Shown: one piece after another, positions 51,708-59,010 of the stretch
Numbering within the stretch: position 1 is the first letter of the stretch
Layout: the number at the start of each line of letters is the position of its first letter
Assembly: GCF_019455385.1 (NCBI RefSeq)
Contig: NZ_JACOFR010000002.1
Span: 248,001 to 312,000, forward strand
Length of the DNA stretch: 64,000 bases
From: Bradyrhizobium sp. BR 10289
GTDB lineage: Bacteria; Pseudomonadota; Alphaproteobacteria; Rhizobiales; Xanthobacteraceae
Direction: 5' to 3'
Program-made: the position numbers and the translations under genes
Notes under the pieces: generated by a model
Told to the model about the DNA's origin: nothing
Databases searched by the model: none
Seen by the model: only the letters and a program-made list of their open reading frames with translations

Positions 51708-53045
51708 TTAGTTCGGCACCGCAGCCTTCGGCGCGGGCTTGGCGGCGACCGCGTTCGCGGACTGGCCGTGCAGGAAGTCGAAAGCCGCGTGCAGGGCCTT
51801 GTCGTCCTTCTCTTCCGGCGGGACGTAGGACTGCGAGCCGGTCTGCTCGGCACCCTCGCTGTTTTGGAGATGCCCGCGCATCTGCGACTCCGCCATGGTG
51901 TCCATCCGGCCCTTCAATTCCGGCGGGATGTCCTGGAGGATCTCGATGTCGGGCGCGATGCCCTGGGCCTGGATCGAGCGGCCGGACGGCGTGTAGTAGC
52001 GCGCCGTGGTCAACGCCAGCGCACCGTTGCCGGCGCCAAGCGGAATGATGGTCTGCACCGAGCCCTTGCCGAACGAGCGCGTGCCGATGATGGTCGCGCG
52101 CTTGTGATCATGCAGCGCGCCGGCCACGATCTCCGAGGCCGAAGCCGAGCCGCCATTGACCAGGATCACCAGCGGCTTGCCCTTGGTGAGGTCGCCGCCA
52201 TGCGCGGTGAAGCGCTGGGTCTCTTCCGGATTGCGGCCGCGGGTCGAGACGACCTCGCCGCGCTGCAGGAACGCGCTCGACACCGACACGGCCTGGTCGA
52301 GCAGGCCGCCGGGATTGTTGCGCAGGTCCATGACATAGCCGACCAGCTTCTCCTGCGGGACATCCTTGGAGATCGACGCGATCGCCTTCTTCAGGCCATC
52401 GGTGGTCTGCTCGTTGAACGAGGTGACGCGGATATAGCCGATGTCGCCGTTCTCGACATGGAAGCGCACGGGGCGGACGTGGATGATCTCGCGCTTGATC
52501 GCGACATCGAGCGGAGCGTCGGCGCCCTTGCGCACGATGGTGAGCTTGGTCTGGGTGTCGACCGGCCCCTTCATCTTGTTGACGGCCTGCTCGAGCGTCA
52601 TGCCCTGCACGTTCTCGCCGTCGATCTTGCTGATGAGGTCGCCGGACATGATGCCGGCCTTGGAGGCCGGCGTGTCGTCGATCGGCGAGACGACCTTGAC
52701 CAGGCCCTCCTCCATCGTGACCTCGATGCCGAGGCCGCCGAACTCGCCGGAGGTGGTCTCCTGCATCTCGGTCCAGGCCTTGTCATTCATGTAGCGCGAA
52801 TGGGGATCGAGCGAGGTCACCATGCCGGTGATCGCGCCTTCGATCAGCTTGGCGTTGTCGGGCTTCTCGACATAGCTCGCCTTCACCCGCTCGAACACTT
52901 CGCCGAACAGGTTGAGTTTGGAATAGGCATCATCCGCGCCTGCCGCCGCCCTCGCTGCCCAAAGTCCGCCCTGCGGACCGGAAACCAGAAGGGTCAGACA
53001 CACTCCGGTGAGCGCGCCCAGTGGGAACAGCAGGGATTTTCGCAT
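51708..53045 (-). CDS. S41 C-terminal processing peptidase
   Basis: A 445-residue periplasmic CtpA-type protease. A signal/anchor (LLFPLGALTGVCLTLLVSG) precedes an N-domain, a PDZ domain (about 85-165, GLGIEVTMEEGLVKVVSPID) and the S41 core. The catalytic Ser is in NGGSASASEIVAGAL and the Lys in TRSFGKGSVQT. The C-terminal 70 residues are Glu/Gln- and Ala/Pro-rich. It trims or degrades envelope proteins from their C-termini. The ATG at 53045 is preferred over the longer frame. Divergent from the FMN oxidase gene. Confidence 0.93.
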   Translation of the reverse strand: MRKSLLFPLGALTGVCLTLLVSGPQGGLWAARAAAGADDAYSKLNLFGEVFERVKASYVEKPDNAKLIEGAITGMVTSLDPHSRYMNDKAWTEMQETTSGEFGGLGIEVTMEEGLVKVVSPIDDTPASKAGIMSGDLISKIDGENVQGMTLEQAVNKMKGPVDTQTKLTIVRKGADAPLDVAIKREIIHVRPVRFHVENGDIGYIRVTSFNEQTTDGLKKAIASISKDVPQEKLVGYVMDLRNNPGGLLDQAVSVSSAFLQRGEVVSTRGRNPEETQRFTAHGGDLTKGKPLVILVNGGSASASEIVAGALHDHKRATIIGTRSFGKGSVQTIIPLGAGNGALALTTARYYTPSGRSIQAQGIAPDIEILQDIPPELKGRMDTMAESQMRGHLQNSEGAEQTGSQSYVPPEEKDDKALHAAFDFLHGQSANAVAAKPAPKAAVPN

Positions 53046-53349
53046 GGATGAGTTGGCCTTCTTCCTGGGAGCTTGGCTCGGGCTCGGGAGCCGCCATGCA
53101 AATGGCGATCCAGCCCGCTTCTCACAATACCATTCTGGTTTCTTCAAGGCCGGAATGCCACGCCGGCTTGTACCTGCAAAAATCCCTTCGCCTCGAGCTA
53201 AACTTTTGGCAACGTTCGGAAACCGTCTCGCACCCGGCGGGAATCGGCCGACCGGCCGCTGCTTCGCAGCTATGCGATATTAGGATGGTTTTGGAAGCCC
53301 GGACGGGTTAGGCGATGGGACAAGGCTTCAAATTCTCGGGAGGATAACA
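53046..53349. other. 304-base divergent intergenic region
   Basis: Separates the S41 protease and the FMN hydroxy-acid oxidase starts and must hold both promoters. A CGGCCG-AC-CGGCCG inverted repeat lies around 53248-53261. GGGAGGATAAC supplies the ribosome-binding site of the plus-strand gene. No coding frame or known operator was found. Confidence 0.4.
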
Positions 53350-54483
53350 ATGAACGAGGCACCCCGCATCCGGCCGGAACGGAACGTCGAGCTCGGCGCC
53401 AGCAACGAGCCGTTCCAGAACCTGCACGAATTCATCAAGAAGGCACGCGCCAACCTCAACCAGAACGCCTGGGACTATATTGTCGGCGCCGCCGAGACCG
53501 AGACCACGATGCGCCGCAACCGCATGGCGCTGGACGAGATCGCCTTTCGCCCGCGCGTGCTGCGCGACGTGCACGAGGTCGACGGCTCCGTCGCGCAGTT
53601 CGGCCGCAGGATGCGCCTGCCTGTGGTGCTGGCCCCGGTCGGGGCGCTGGAAGTGTTCGATCCCCATGGGGCGGCGGCCGTCGCCCGCGCCGCCGGCACC
53701 TTCGGTGCGGCCCACATGCTGAGCTCGGTCACCGAGCCGGGGCTGGAGAAGACCGCCGAGGCTGCTCCCGATGCGCTGCGCCTGTTCCAGCTCTATGTCC
53801 GCGGTGACGATGACTTCGTCGCCGACGTCGTCAACCGCGCCATGAAGAACAATTACGCGGCCTTCTGCCTGACCGTCGACACCGCCCATTACAGCCGTCG
53901 CGAACGTGACATCGCCAAGCGCTATGTTCGCGAGAGCCGCCTGCGCGCCACCGGCGGCGACTTCCAGAAAGGCCTGGAATGGCGGACCGTGAAGATGATC
54001 AAGGACAAGTTCAAGATCCCGCTCATCCTCAAGGGCATTGCCACCGCCGAGGACGCCCAGATCGCGATCGATCACGGCGTCGAATGGATCTACGTCTCCA
54101 ACCATGGCGGCCGTCAGCTCGATCATGGCCGCGGCGCCATGCATGTGCTGCCCGAGATCGTGGATGCCGTGAAGGGCCGCGCAAAAATCATGGTAGATGG
54201 CGGCTTCTGCCGCGGCACGGACATCGTCAAGGCGATCGCCGCCGGCGCTGATCTCGTCGGCATCGGGCGGCTGCAATGCTGGGCCCTTGCGGCCAACGGC
54301 GAAGCCGGCGTGACGCGGATGCTGGAGCTGCTCGAGGACGAAGTGCTGCGCTGCCTTGGCCTGCTGGGCGTCACGTCGTTTGCCGACGTCAGCAAGTCCT
54401 GCCTGCATCCGGCCACCGCAACCAATGCGCCGAGCGTGTTCAGCGCGTTCCCGCTGTTCGACCACGAGCCTTATCGATACTGA
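53350..54483 (+). CDS. FMN-dependent alpha-hydroxy-acid oxidase/dehydrogenase
   Basis: A 377-residue TIM-barrel flavoprotein of the lactate dehydrogenase (LldD)/glycolate oxidase family. It has the N-terminal WDYIVGAAETETTMRRN, LPVVLAPVG, FQLYV, the catalytic His/Arg in YVSNHGGRQLDHG and the FMN phosphate loop DGGFCRGTDIVKAIAAGADL. It oxidises an L-2-hydroxy acid; whether lactate, mandelate or another is unknown. It lacks a strong membrane segment. The YihX-like phosphatase gene follows after 29 bases, suggesting an operon. Confidence 0.93.
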   Translation: MNEAPRIRPERNVELGASNEPFQNLHEFIKKARANLNQNAWDYIVGAAETETTMRRNRMALDEIAFRPRVLRDVHEVDGSVAQFGRRMRLPVVLAPVGALEVFDPHGAAAVARAAGTFGAAHMLSSVTEPGLEKTAEAAPDALRLFQLYVRGDDDFVADVVNRAMKNNYAAFCLTVDTAHYSRRERDIAKRYVRESRLRATGGDFQKGLEWRTVKMIKDKFKIPLILKGIATAEDAQIAIDHGVEWIYVSNHGGRQLDHGRGAMHVLPEIVDAVKGRAKIMVDGGFCRGTDIVKAIAAGADLVGIGRLQCWALAANGEAGVTRMLELLEDEVLRCLGLLGVTSFADVSKSCLHPATATNAPSVFSAFPLFDHEPYRY

Positions 54484-54512
54484 CCTTGCCGATATTGAGT
54501 GAAAGGACGCAG

Positions 54513-55136
54513 GTGACATCGCTTTCTCCCGGCAGCGCGGATGCGCTCCTGTTCGATCTCGGGCGCGTCGTGCTCGACATCGATTTCTCCAAGGCGATCG
54601 CCTGCTGGGCGCAACATGCGGGCTGCAAGCCCGAGGCGATCGTCGCGCGCTATGTGCGCGACGAGGCCTATCGCCTGCACGAGGTCGGCAAGATCAGCGA
54701 CGAGGATTATTTCGCCTCGCTGCGCGCATCGCTCGGCATCGGCATTTCGGATGCGCAGTTCCTGGAAGGCTGGAACGCGATCTTCGCCGGCGAGATGCCT
54801 GATATCGCCGAGCTATTGCCGCGTGCGGCGAGGCAGATGCCGCTCTACGCCTTCTCCAACACCAACCGGCCGCACGTGGACTATTTCTCGAAGGAATATG
54901 CCGATCTGCTAGGCCATTTCCGCGAGATCTATTTGTCGTCCAGCATCGGCCTTCGCAAACCGGACGCGGAGGCTTTCGACCACGTGGTCGCCGCGATGGG
55001 CGTACCGGCCAGCCGGATCGTTTTCTTCGATGATCTCGCCGAGAATATCGAGGGAGCGCGCGCCTGCGGATTGACCGCCGTGCATGTGACCTCGCCGACG
55101 GATGTCGGGGCTGCCCTGAAGGCGCTGGGGATCTAG
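54513..55136 (+). CDS. YihX-like HAD phosphatase
   Basis: A 207-residue HAD hydrolase. Motif I is LLFDLGRVVLDIDF (nucleophile Asp, with Gly at the second position as in the YihX group), motif II LYAFSNTNRPH, motif III GLRKPDAEAF and motif IV VFFDDLAENIEGA. The wording closely follows E. coli YihX (alpha-glucose-1-phosphate phosphatase), as compared from memory, so a sugar-phosphate substrate is possible. A GTG at 54513 with AAGGA upstream is the chosen start. It follows the FMN oxidase gene. Confidence 0.88.
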   Translation: MTSLSPGSADALLFDLGRVVLDIDFSKAIACWAQHAGCKPEAIVARYVRDEAYRLHEVGKISDEDYFASLRASLGIGISDAQFLEGWNAIFAGEMPDIAELLPRAARQMPLYAFSNTNRPHVDYFSKEYADLLGHFREIYLSSSIGLRKPDAEAFDHVVAAMGVPASRIVFFDDLAENIEGARACGLTAVHVTSPTDVGAALKALGI

Positions 55137-55278
55137 GACTGCCCGCCGCCCGGCTGGAACAATTTGGGCAAAATGGGGAACCAAATCACTTTGTGCAATT
55201 TTGTACAAAGTTCCGGGAACGGAATGCCCTGTTCCGGACTCATGAGTCCGTTGGGAATTCTACATCGGACGTATCCAC

Positions 55279-55470
55279 GTGTTGGGCAAAACCTATCTTA
55301 CCAAGCAGGCCTCCCTGCTGATGAAGTTCGCCAGAACCACCTCGGATTCTGAGCTTTCCGCCAAGTTGATCAGCAAGGCCGCGGATTTGAAATCGCAGGC
55401 CGATCCGATGCCCGACAAGGACCAGAGCCCTGCCGCTCCGGACGTTAGTCCAAACGGATCGGGGCGCTGA
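55279..55470 (+). CDS. Small unknown protein (63 residues)
   Basis: MLGKTYLTKQASLLMKFART... from a GTG at 55279. The first 40 residues are helical and amphipathic; the last 20 are polar and Pro/Asp-rich (ADPMPDKDQSPAAPDVSPNG). It reads like short Bradyrhizobium hypothetical proteins, but I cannot assign a function. A tiny membrane-peptide ORF starts 3 bases after its stop. Confidence 0.55.
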   Translation: MLGKTYLTKQASLLMKFARTTSDSELSAKLISKAADLKSQADPMPDKDQSPAAPDVSPNGSGR

Positions 55471-55473
55471 CCG

Positions 55474-55563
55474 ATGCTGGCCGTGGCGCTCGTCATTCTT
55501 ATCCTCGCCATGGCCACACTCGTACCGGTTCTGCTCATCCTGCAGACCATGCCGCGGGCTTGA
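55474..55563 (+). CDS. 29-residue single-helix membrane peptide
   Basis: A very short frame (MLAVALVILILAMATLVPVLL...) that is almost entirely one hydrophobic helix, ending QTMPRA. It begins 3 bases after the stop of the 63-residue gene, so it could be translated by coupling. Length and composition resemble known single-helix small membrane proteins, but existence is a hypothesis based on position and composition. Confidence 0.4.
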   Translation: MLAVALVILILAMATLVPVLLILQTMPRA

Positions 55564-55641
55564 TTGGCCTCATCGCCGACCGGCGGTGCAGGATCAATCG
55601 TCCAGCTCGCTGCCGCTTTGCCTCCGCGCCCGCGCTCAGCT

Positions 55642-55687
55642 AGAACTCTCGCCGCCGATTTGCCCGAGCGGGCGCAGCTGGAGTTCT
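55642..55687 (+). promoter_or_regulatory. Inverted repeat over the moeA ribosome-binding site
   Basis: AGAACTC at 55642-55648 pairs with GAGTTCT at 55681-55687. The 3' arm contains most of GGAG, the likely ribosome-binding site of moeA (GTG at 55693). The loop is 32 bases and GC-rich with internal pairing (GCCCGAGCGGGC). It could tune moeA translation; this is inference. Confidence 0.35.
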
Positions 55688-55692
55688 GACCC

Positions 55693-56904
55693 GTGGCCCT
55701 CATGCCGGTATCTGACGCGCTTGCCGCGGTGCTGGCCGGCGCCGAGCCGCTGCCTGACGAGATGGTTTCCCTTGAGGCAGCCTTCCATCGCGTGCTGGCA
55801 CGCGACGTCGCGGCGCGGCGCACCCAGCCGCCGCAGGCGATGTCGGCGATGGACGGCTATGCCGTGCGCGCGGCCGATGCGGCGAAGATCGATGCGCAAC
55901 TCACCGTGATCGGCGAGGTCGCGGCGGGCCGGCCGTTCGCGGGATCGGTCGGCGCCGGCAAGGCGGTACGCATCTTCACCGGCGGTGTCGTTCCCGCCGG
56001 CGCCGACGCCGTCGTGATCCAGGAGGACACCGTTGCAGACGGCGAGCGCATCACGATCAAGGAAGCTGCCGTGACCGGGCGGCACATCCGGCCTGCCGGC
56101 GTCGACTTCCGCGAAGGCGACGTGCTGCTCCGTCAGGGAACGAGACTGACCGATCGTGATCTCGCGCTCGCAGCCGGGATGAATCACCCTCTCCTCGCCG
56201 TCCGTCGCCGCCCGAAGGTTGCGATCCTCGCCACCGGAGACGAGCTGGTCATGCCCGGTGCAACGCCAGGCCCCGGCCAGATCGTCTACTCCAACGGCTA
56301 TGCCCTGCACGCGCTCGCCCGCCTGGAGGGCGCCGAGACCGTCGACCTCGGCATCGCCGGCGATACGCTTGCGGCCACTACATCGGGCATCCGCCGCGCT
56401 CGCGACAGCGGCGCCGACATCCTGATCACGACCGGCGGCGCCTCGGTCGGCGACCACGATCTGGTGCAGCAGGCGCTGAAGGATGAAGGCATCGCCATGG
56501 CGTTCTGGAAGATCGCGATGCGCCCCGGCAAGCCGATGATGAACGGTCGGCTCGGCGCGATGCGCGTGATCGGCCTGCCCGGCAATCCCGTGTCGTCCTA
56601 CGTTTGCGCCTTCCTGTTCATGGTACCGCTGATTCGCGCATTGTCGGGCCGACAGGTGATTCACCACCGCCGTGAGCGCGCCGTGCTCGGCCGTGATGTC
56701 GGCGCCAACGACCAGCGCGAGGATTATCTGCGGGCGCGCCTCGATATGCACGACGACGGCACGCTCGTCGCCCTTCCCGTCAATCATCAGGACTCCTCGC
56801 TGCTTGCGAATCTCGCTGCGGCACAGGCACTTCTCGTGCGCGCACCGTTCGCGCCGAAGGCCGAGGCCGGCTCGCCCTGCGAGGTGCTGCGCCTGCCCGT
56901 CTGA
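55693..56904 (+). CDS. moeA: Molybdopterin molybdenumtransferase MoeA
   Basis: A 403-residue MoeA inserting molybdate into adenylylated molybdopterin. It has MSAMDGYAVRAADAAKI, IFTGGVVPAGADAVV, LATGDELVMPG, TTGGASVGDHDLVQ and LPGNPVSSYVCAFLF. The start is GTG 55693 (MALMPVSD); an ATG at 55702 is possible. It precedes lexA, as usual, but is separated from moaC by the 47.8-55.6 kb block. Confidence 0.96.
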   Translation: MALMPVSDALAAVLAGAEPLPDEMVSLEAAFHRVLARDVAARRTQPPQAMSAMDGYAVRAADAAKIDAQLTVIGEVAAGRPFAGSVGAGKAVRIFTGGVVPAGADAVVIQEDTVADGERITIKEAAVTGRHIRPAGVDFREGDVLLRQGTRLTDRDLALAAGMNHPLLAVRRRPKVAILATGDELVMPGATPGPGQIVYSNGYALHALARLEGAETVDLGIAGDTLAATTSGIRRARDSGADILITTGGASVGDHDLVQQALKDEGIAMAFWKIAMRPGKPMMNGRLGAMRVIGLPGNPVSSYVCAFLFMVPLIRALSGRQVIHHRRERAVLGRDVGANDQREDYLRARLDMHDDGTLVALPVNHQDSSLLANLAAAQALLVRAPFAPKAEAGSPCEVLRLPV

Positions 56905-56965
56905 CCGCTTCGTTCGCGTGCGTTCCGCGAATTTTGTCGCGTTGACGGTAAATTAAGCAGTTGCG

Positions 56966-56980
56966 GAACATGTATCGAAC
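56966..56980 (+). promoter_or_regulatory. LexA (SOS) box of lexA
   Basis: GAACATGTATCGAAC is an exact GAAC-N7-GAAC, the direct-repeat SOS box of alphaproteobacteria. It lies about 100 bases before the lexA ATG, fitting autoregulation by LexA. No second exact copy was noticed in the other intergenic regions. Confidence 0.88.
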
Positions 56981-57080
56981 ATATAGTGTCCGTTCATGAT
57001 TTGTTTCGAGCATGCAGCGGCTTATCGCTGAATTCAGCGTCTCGGAATCGAACGACACCAACCGGGGGATCTAGGTCGAG

Positions 57081-57782
57081 ATGTTAACGCGCAAACAATA
57101 CGAGCTCCTGCGGTTCATCAGCGAACGGCTGAAGGAAAGCGGCGTCCCGCCGTCCTTCGACGAGATGAAGGACGCGCTCGATCTGCGCTCGAAGTCGGGC
57201 ATCCATCGCCTGATCACCGCGCTCGAAGAGCGTGGCTTCATCCGCCGCCTGCCCAATCGCGCCCGCGCGATCGAAGTGATCAAGCTGCCCGAGCTGCAGG
57301 CCGCCGCCGGCAACCGCCGCGGCTTCACGCCGAGCGTCATCGAGGGCAATCTCGGCAAGGTGCGCACGACCTCCACCCCGCCCGTCGACGAGGGCGAGCG
57401 GCCCGTTGCCGTGCCTGTGATGGGCCGCATCGCGGCCGGCACGCCGATCGAGGCGCTCCAGACCCGCAGCCACACCATCAGCGTGCCGCCCGACATGCTC
57501 GGCGCAGGCGAGCATTACGCGCTCGAAGTGCGCGGCGATTCCATGGTGGAAGCCGGCATCCTCGACGGCGACATGGCGCTGATCCAGCGCAACGAGAGCG
57601 CCGACACCGGCGACATCGTGGTGGCGCTGATCGATGACGAGGAAGCCACCTTGAAGCGCTTCCGCCGCCGCGGCGCCTCGATCGCACTGGAGCCGGCGAA
57701 TGCCGCCTATGAGGTCCGCATCCTTCCTCCGAATCGGGTGAAGATTCAGGGCAAGCTGATCGGGCTGTACCGGAAGTACTGA
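57081..57782 (+). CDS. lexA: LexA repressor
   Basis: A 233-residue SOS repressor/autoprotease. The winged HTH covers about 1-65 ([35 protein letters not shown]). The Ala-Gly cleavage site is in [12 protein letters not shown] and the Ser/Lys dyad is S154 ([10 protein letters not shown]) and K192 (EEATLKRF). Longer than the enterobacterial protein by an alphaproteobacterial insert near residues 75-110. It is regulated by its own SOS box upstream. Confidence 0.97.
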   Translation: MLTRKQYELLRFISERLKESGVPPSFDEMKDALDLRSKSGIHRLITALEERGFIRRLPNRARAIEVIKLPELQAAAGNRRGFTPSVIEGNLGKVRTTSTPPVDEGERPVAVPVMGRIAAGTPIEALQTRSHTISVPPDMLGAGEHYALEVRGDSMVEAGILDGDMALIQRNESADTGDIVVALIDDEEATLKRFRRRGASIALEPANAAYEVRILPPNRVKIQGKLIGLYRKY

Positions 57783-57822
57783 GCGCCGGCTCTGACGCGA
57801 TCAGGGATCGCCATCCATGATT

Positions 57823-57844
57823 GGAGCGGATGATTGTCCGCTCC
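57823..57844 (+). terminator. Possible hairpin after lexA
   Basis: GGAGCGGA-TGATTG-TCCGCTCC, a perfect 8-bp stem 41 bases after the lexA stop. It is followed only by a loose T-containing stretch (AGTCTTTCTGG), so it is a weak terminator candidate. Confidence 0.4.
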
Positions 57845-57966
57845 GGCTGGATAGTCTTTCTGGTTCTGCATAGATTATCCGGCCATCTCTCCAGCGCTAC
57901 CTCCTCGGCACGCCGCAACGAAGCACGCATCGCTTCGCAGGCCTTTGAAAAACCGAGGAGACCCAT

Positions 57967-58167
57967 ATGCGCAAGATCGTCTTGAGCACAGTTACGTTGG
58001 CGCTGATCGCAGTATCGGCATCGCAAGCCCTTGCCGCGCAACGGCATCGTGCCCGCAAGCCGGCGGTGGCGACGAGCGAGCAATTCCGCAACGCTCGCAA
58101 CGCCGTCGCACAGCCATCGCAGCCAGCCTGGCCGTATTCGGGCTGGTCGGCGCCCGCTGGCCACTGA
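57967..58167 (+). CDS. Small secreted protein, unknown function
   Basis: A 66-residue precursor with a signal peptide (MRKIVLSTVTLALIAVSAS, cleavage after QALA) and a short basic, Pro/Trp-containing mature part (AQRHRARKPAVATSEQFRNA, then WPYSGWSAPAGH). GAGGAG lies about six bases before the ATG. No family recognised. It stands alone between lexA and an unknown gene. Confidence 0.7.
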   Translation: MRKIVLSTVTLALIAVSASQALAAQRHRARKPAVATSEQFRNARNAVAQPSQPAWPYSGWSAPAGH

Positions 58168-58360
58168 CGAAAGACGCACGCGAAATGCACGGGAGCGGGC
58201 TTTGTTCCTCCCGCGTCCGGGAAAGATATTGTGATGGCGGCTCGCGGACCCAAGCCGCAGATTTGCCTACAACCAGGCAGACGCTAGAATGCTTCCACTC
58301 TGATAGAGGCCTGCGCCTCGTAAGAGGCGTCGGTGCTCTATCCCGAATGAGGAGCACCCG

Positions 58361-58792
58361 ATGTGTGACTACAGCCTGCACGCCGTCGCGACGCGTCCCG
58401 CAGAAGTCGGCGAGACCATCGTCACGACAACGTTCCGCGGTACCTCGACGCGCGGCTTCGCCTCCGAAGCCGACACGTCCGTCGCGGTCTGCCTGTTGCC
58501 GGGAACGGAGCTCGCCTTCGCCGACAACGTCCGCTACGACAATCGCTGGATCTGGACCCGCACGATCAATTCGCGCGTCGGCAAGTTCGGCAAGATCGAT
58601 CCGCACATTCCCGACCGTCATCACGACGCGATCGAATTCCCAGACGGCAAATACGTGCTGGTGACACAGCTGGTTGAAGGCCAGCGCGCAACCGTGCTGC
58701 AATTGCCGGTGACCCAGCCGCTCGGCGAGCGCGAGCACAAGCCTGAGGTCATTGCGGAGAGGCCGACGATCACGCGTCTGCCGATCGGCTGA
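58361..58792 (+). CDS. Conserved-looking protein, unknown function
   Basis: A 143-residue soluble protein beginning MCDYSLHAVATRPAEVGETI. It has a beta-rich middle (TTTFRGTSTRGFASEADTSV) and the aromatic WIWTRTINSRVGKFGKID. The final third (QPLGEREHKPEVIAERPTI) is polar. GGAG lies nine bases before the ATG. I do not recognise the family; the sequence reads like a genuine gene by codon use. Confidence 0.7.
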   Translation: MCDYSLHAVATRPAEVGETIVTTTFRGTSTRGFASEADTSVAVCLLPGTELAFADNVRYDNRWIWTRTINSRVGKFGKIDPHIPDRHHDAIEFPDGKYVLVTQLVEGQRATVLQLPVTQPLGEREHKPEVIAERPTITRLPIG

Positions 58793-58860
58793 TGTAGTCA
58801 GCCCGGCTCACTGGTCCGGGGCCAGGATCGAAATCGCCATCGCCGGCCGTGGCCGGCGAC

Positions 58861-59010
58861 GTGGTGGTATTTGTGCCTCCGGAAATTCCGATCCGCTGCG
58901 CCTGCCCGCCGCATGAAGTCGGCGCGATCGAGCTCCAGCACAAAGAACCCGACATGCTGCACGAGATTTCGCTCGCCGACTTAGTCATCGGCCTGCAAGT
59001 CAGACTCTGA
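58861..59010 (+). pseudogene. Coding-like fragment overlapping the comEC 3' end
   Basis: In one plus-strand frame, codons from about 58861 to the TGA at 59008 have strong GC3 bias and a protein-like translation (PEIPIRCACPPHEVGAIELQ, then HKEPDMLHEISLADLVI). There is no convincing start or ribosome-binding site, so it may be a truncated gene or a small gene with a GTG start. Its last 30 bases overlap the convergent comEC stop. Confidence 0.35.
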
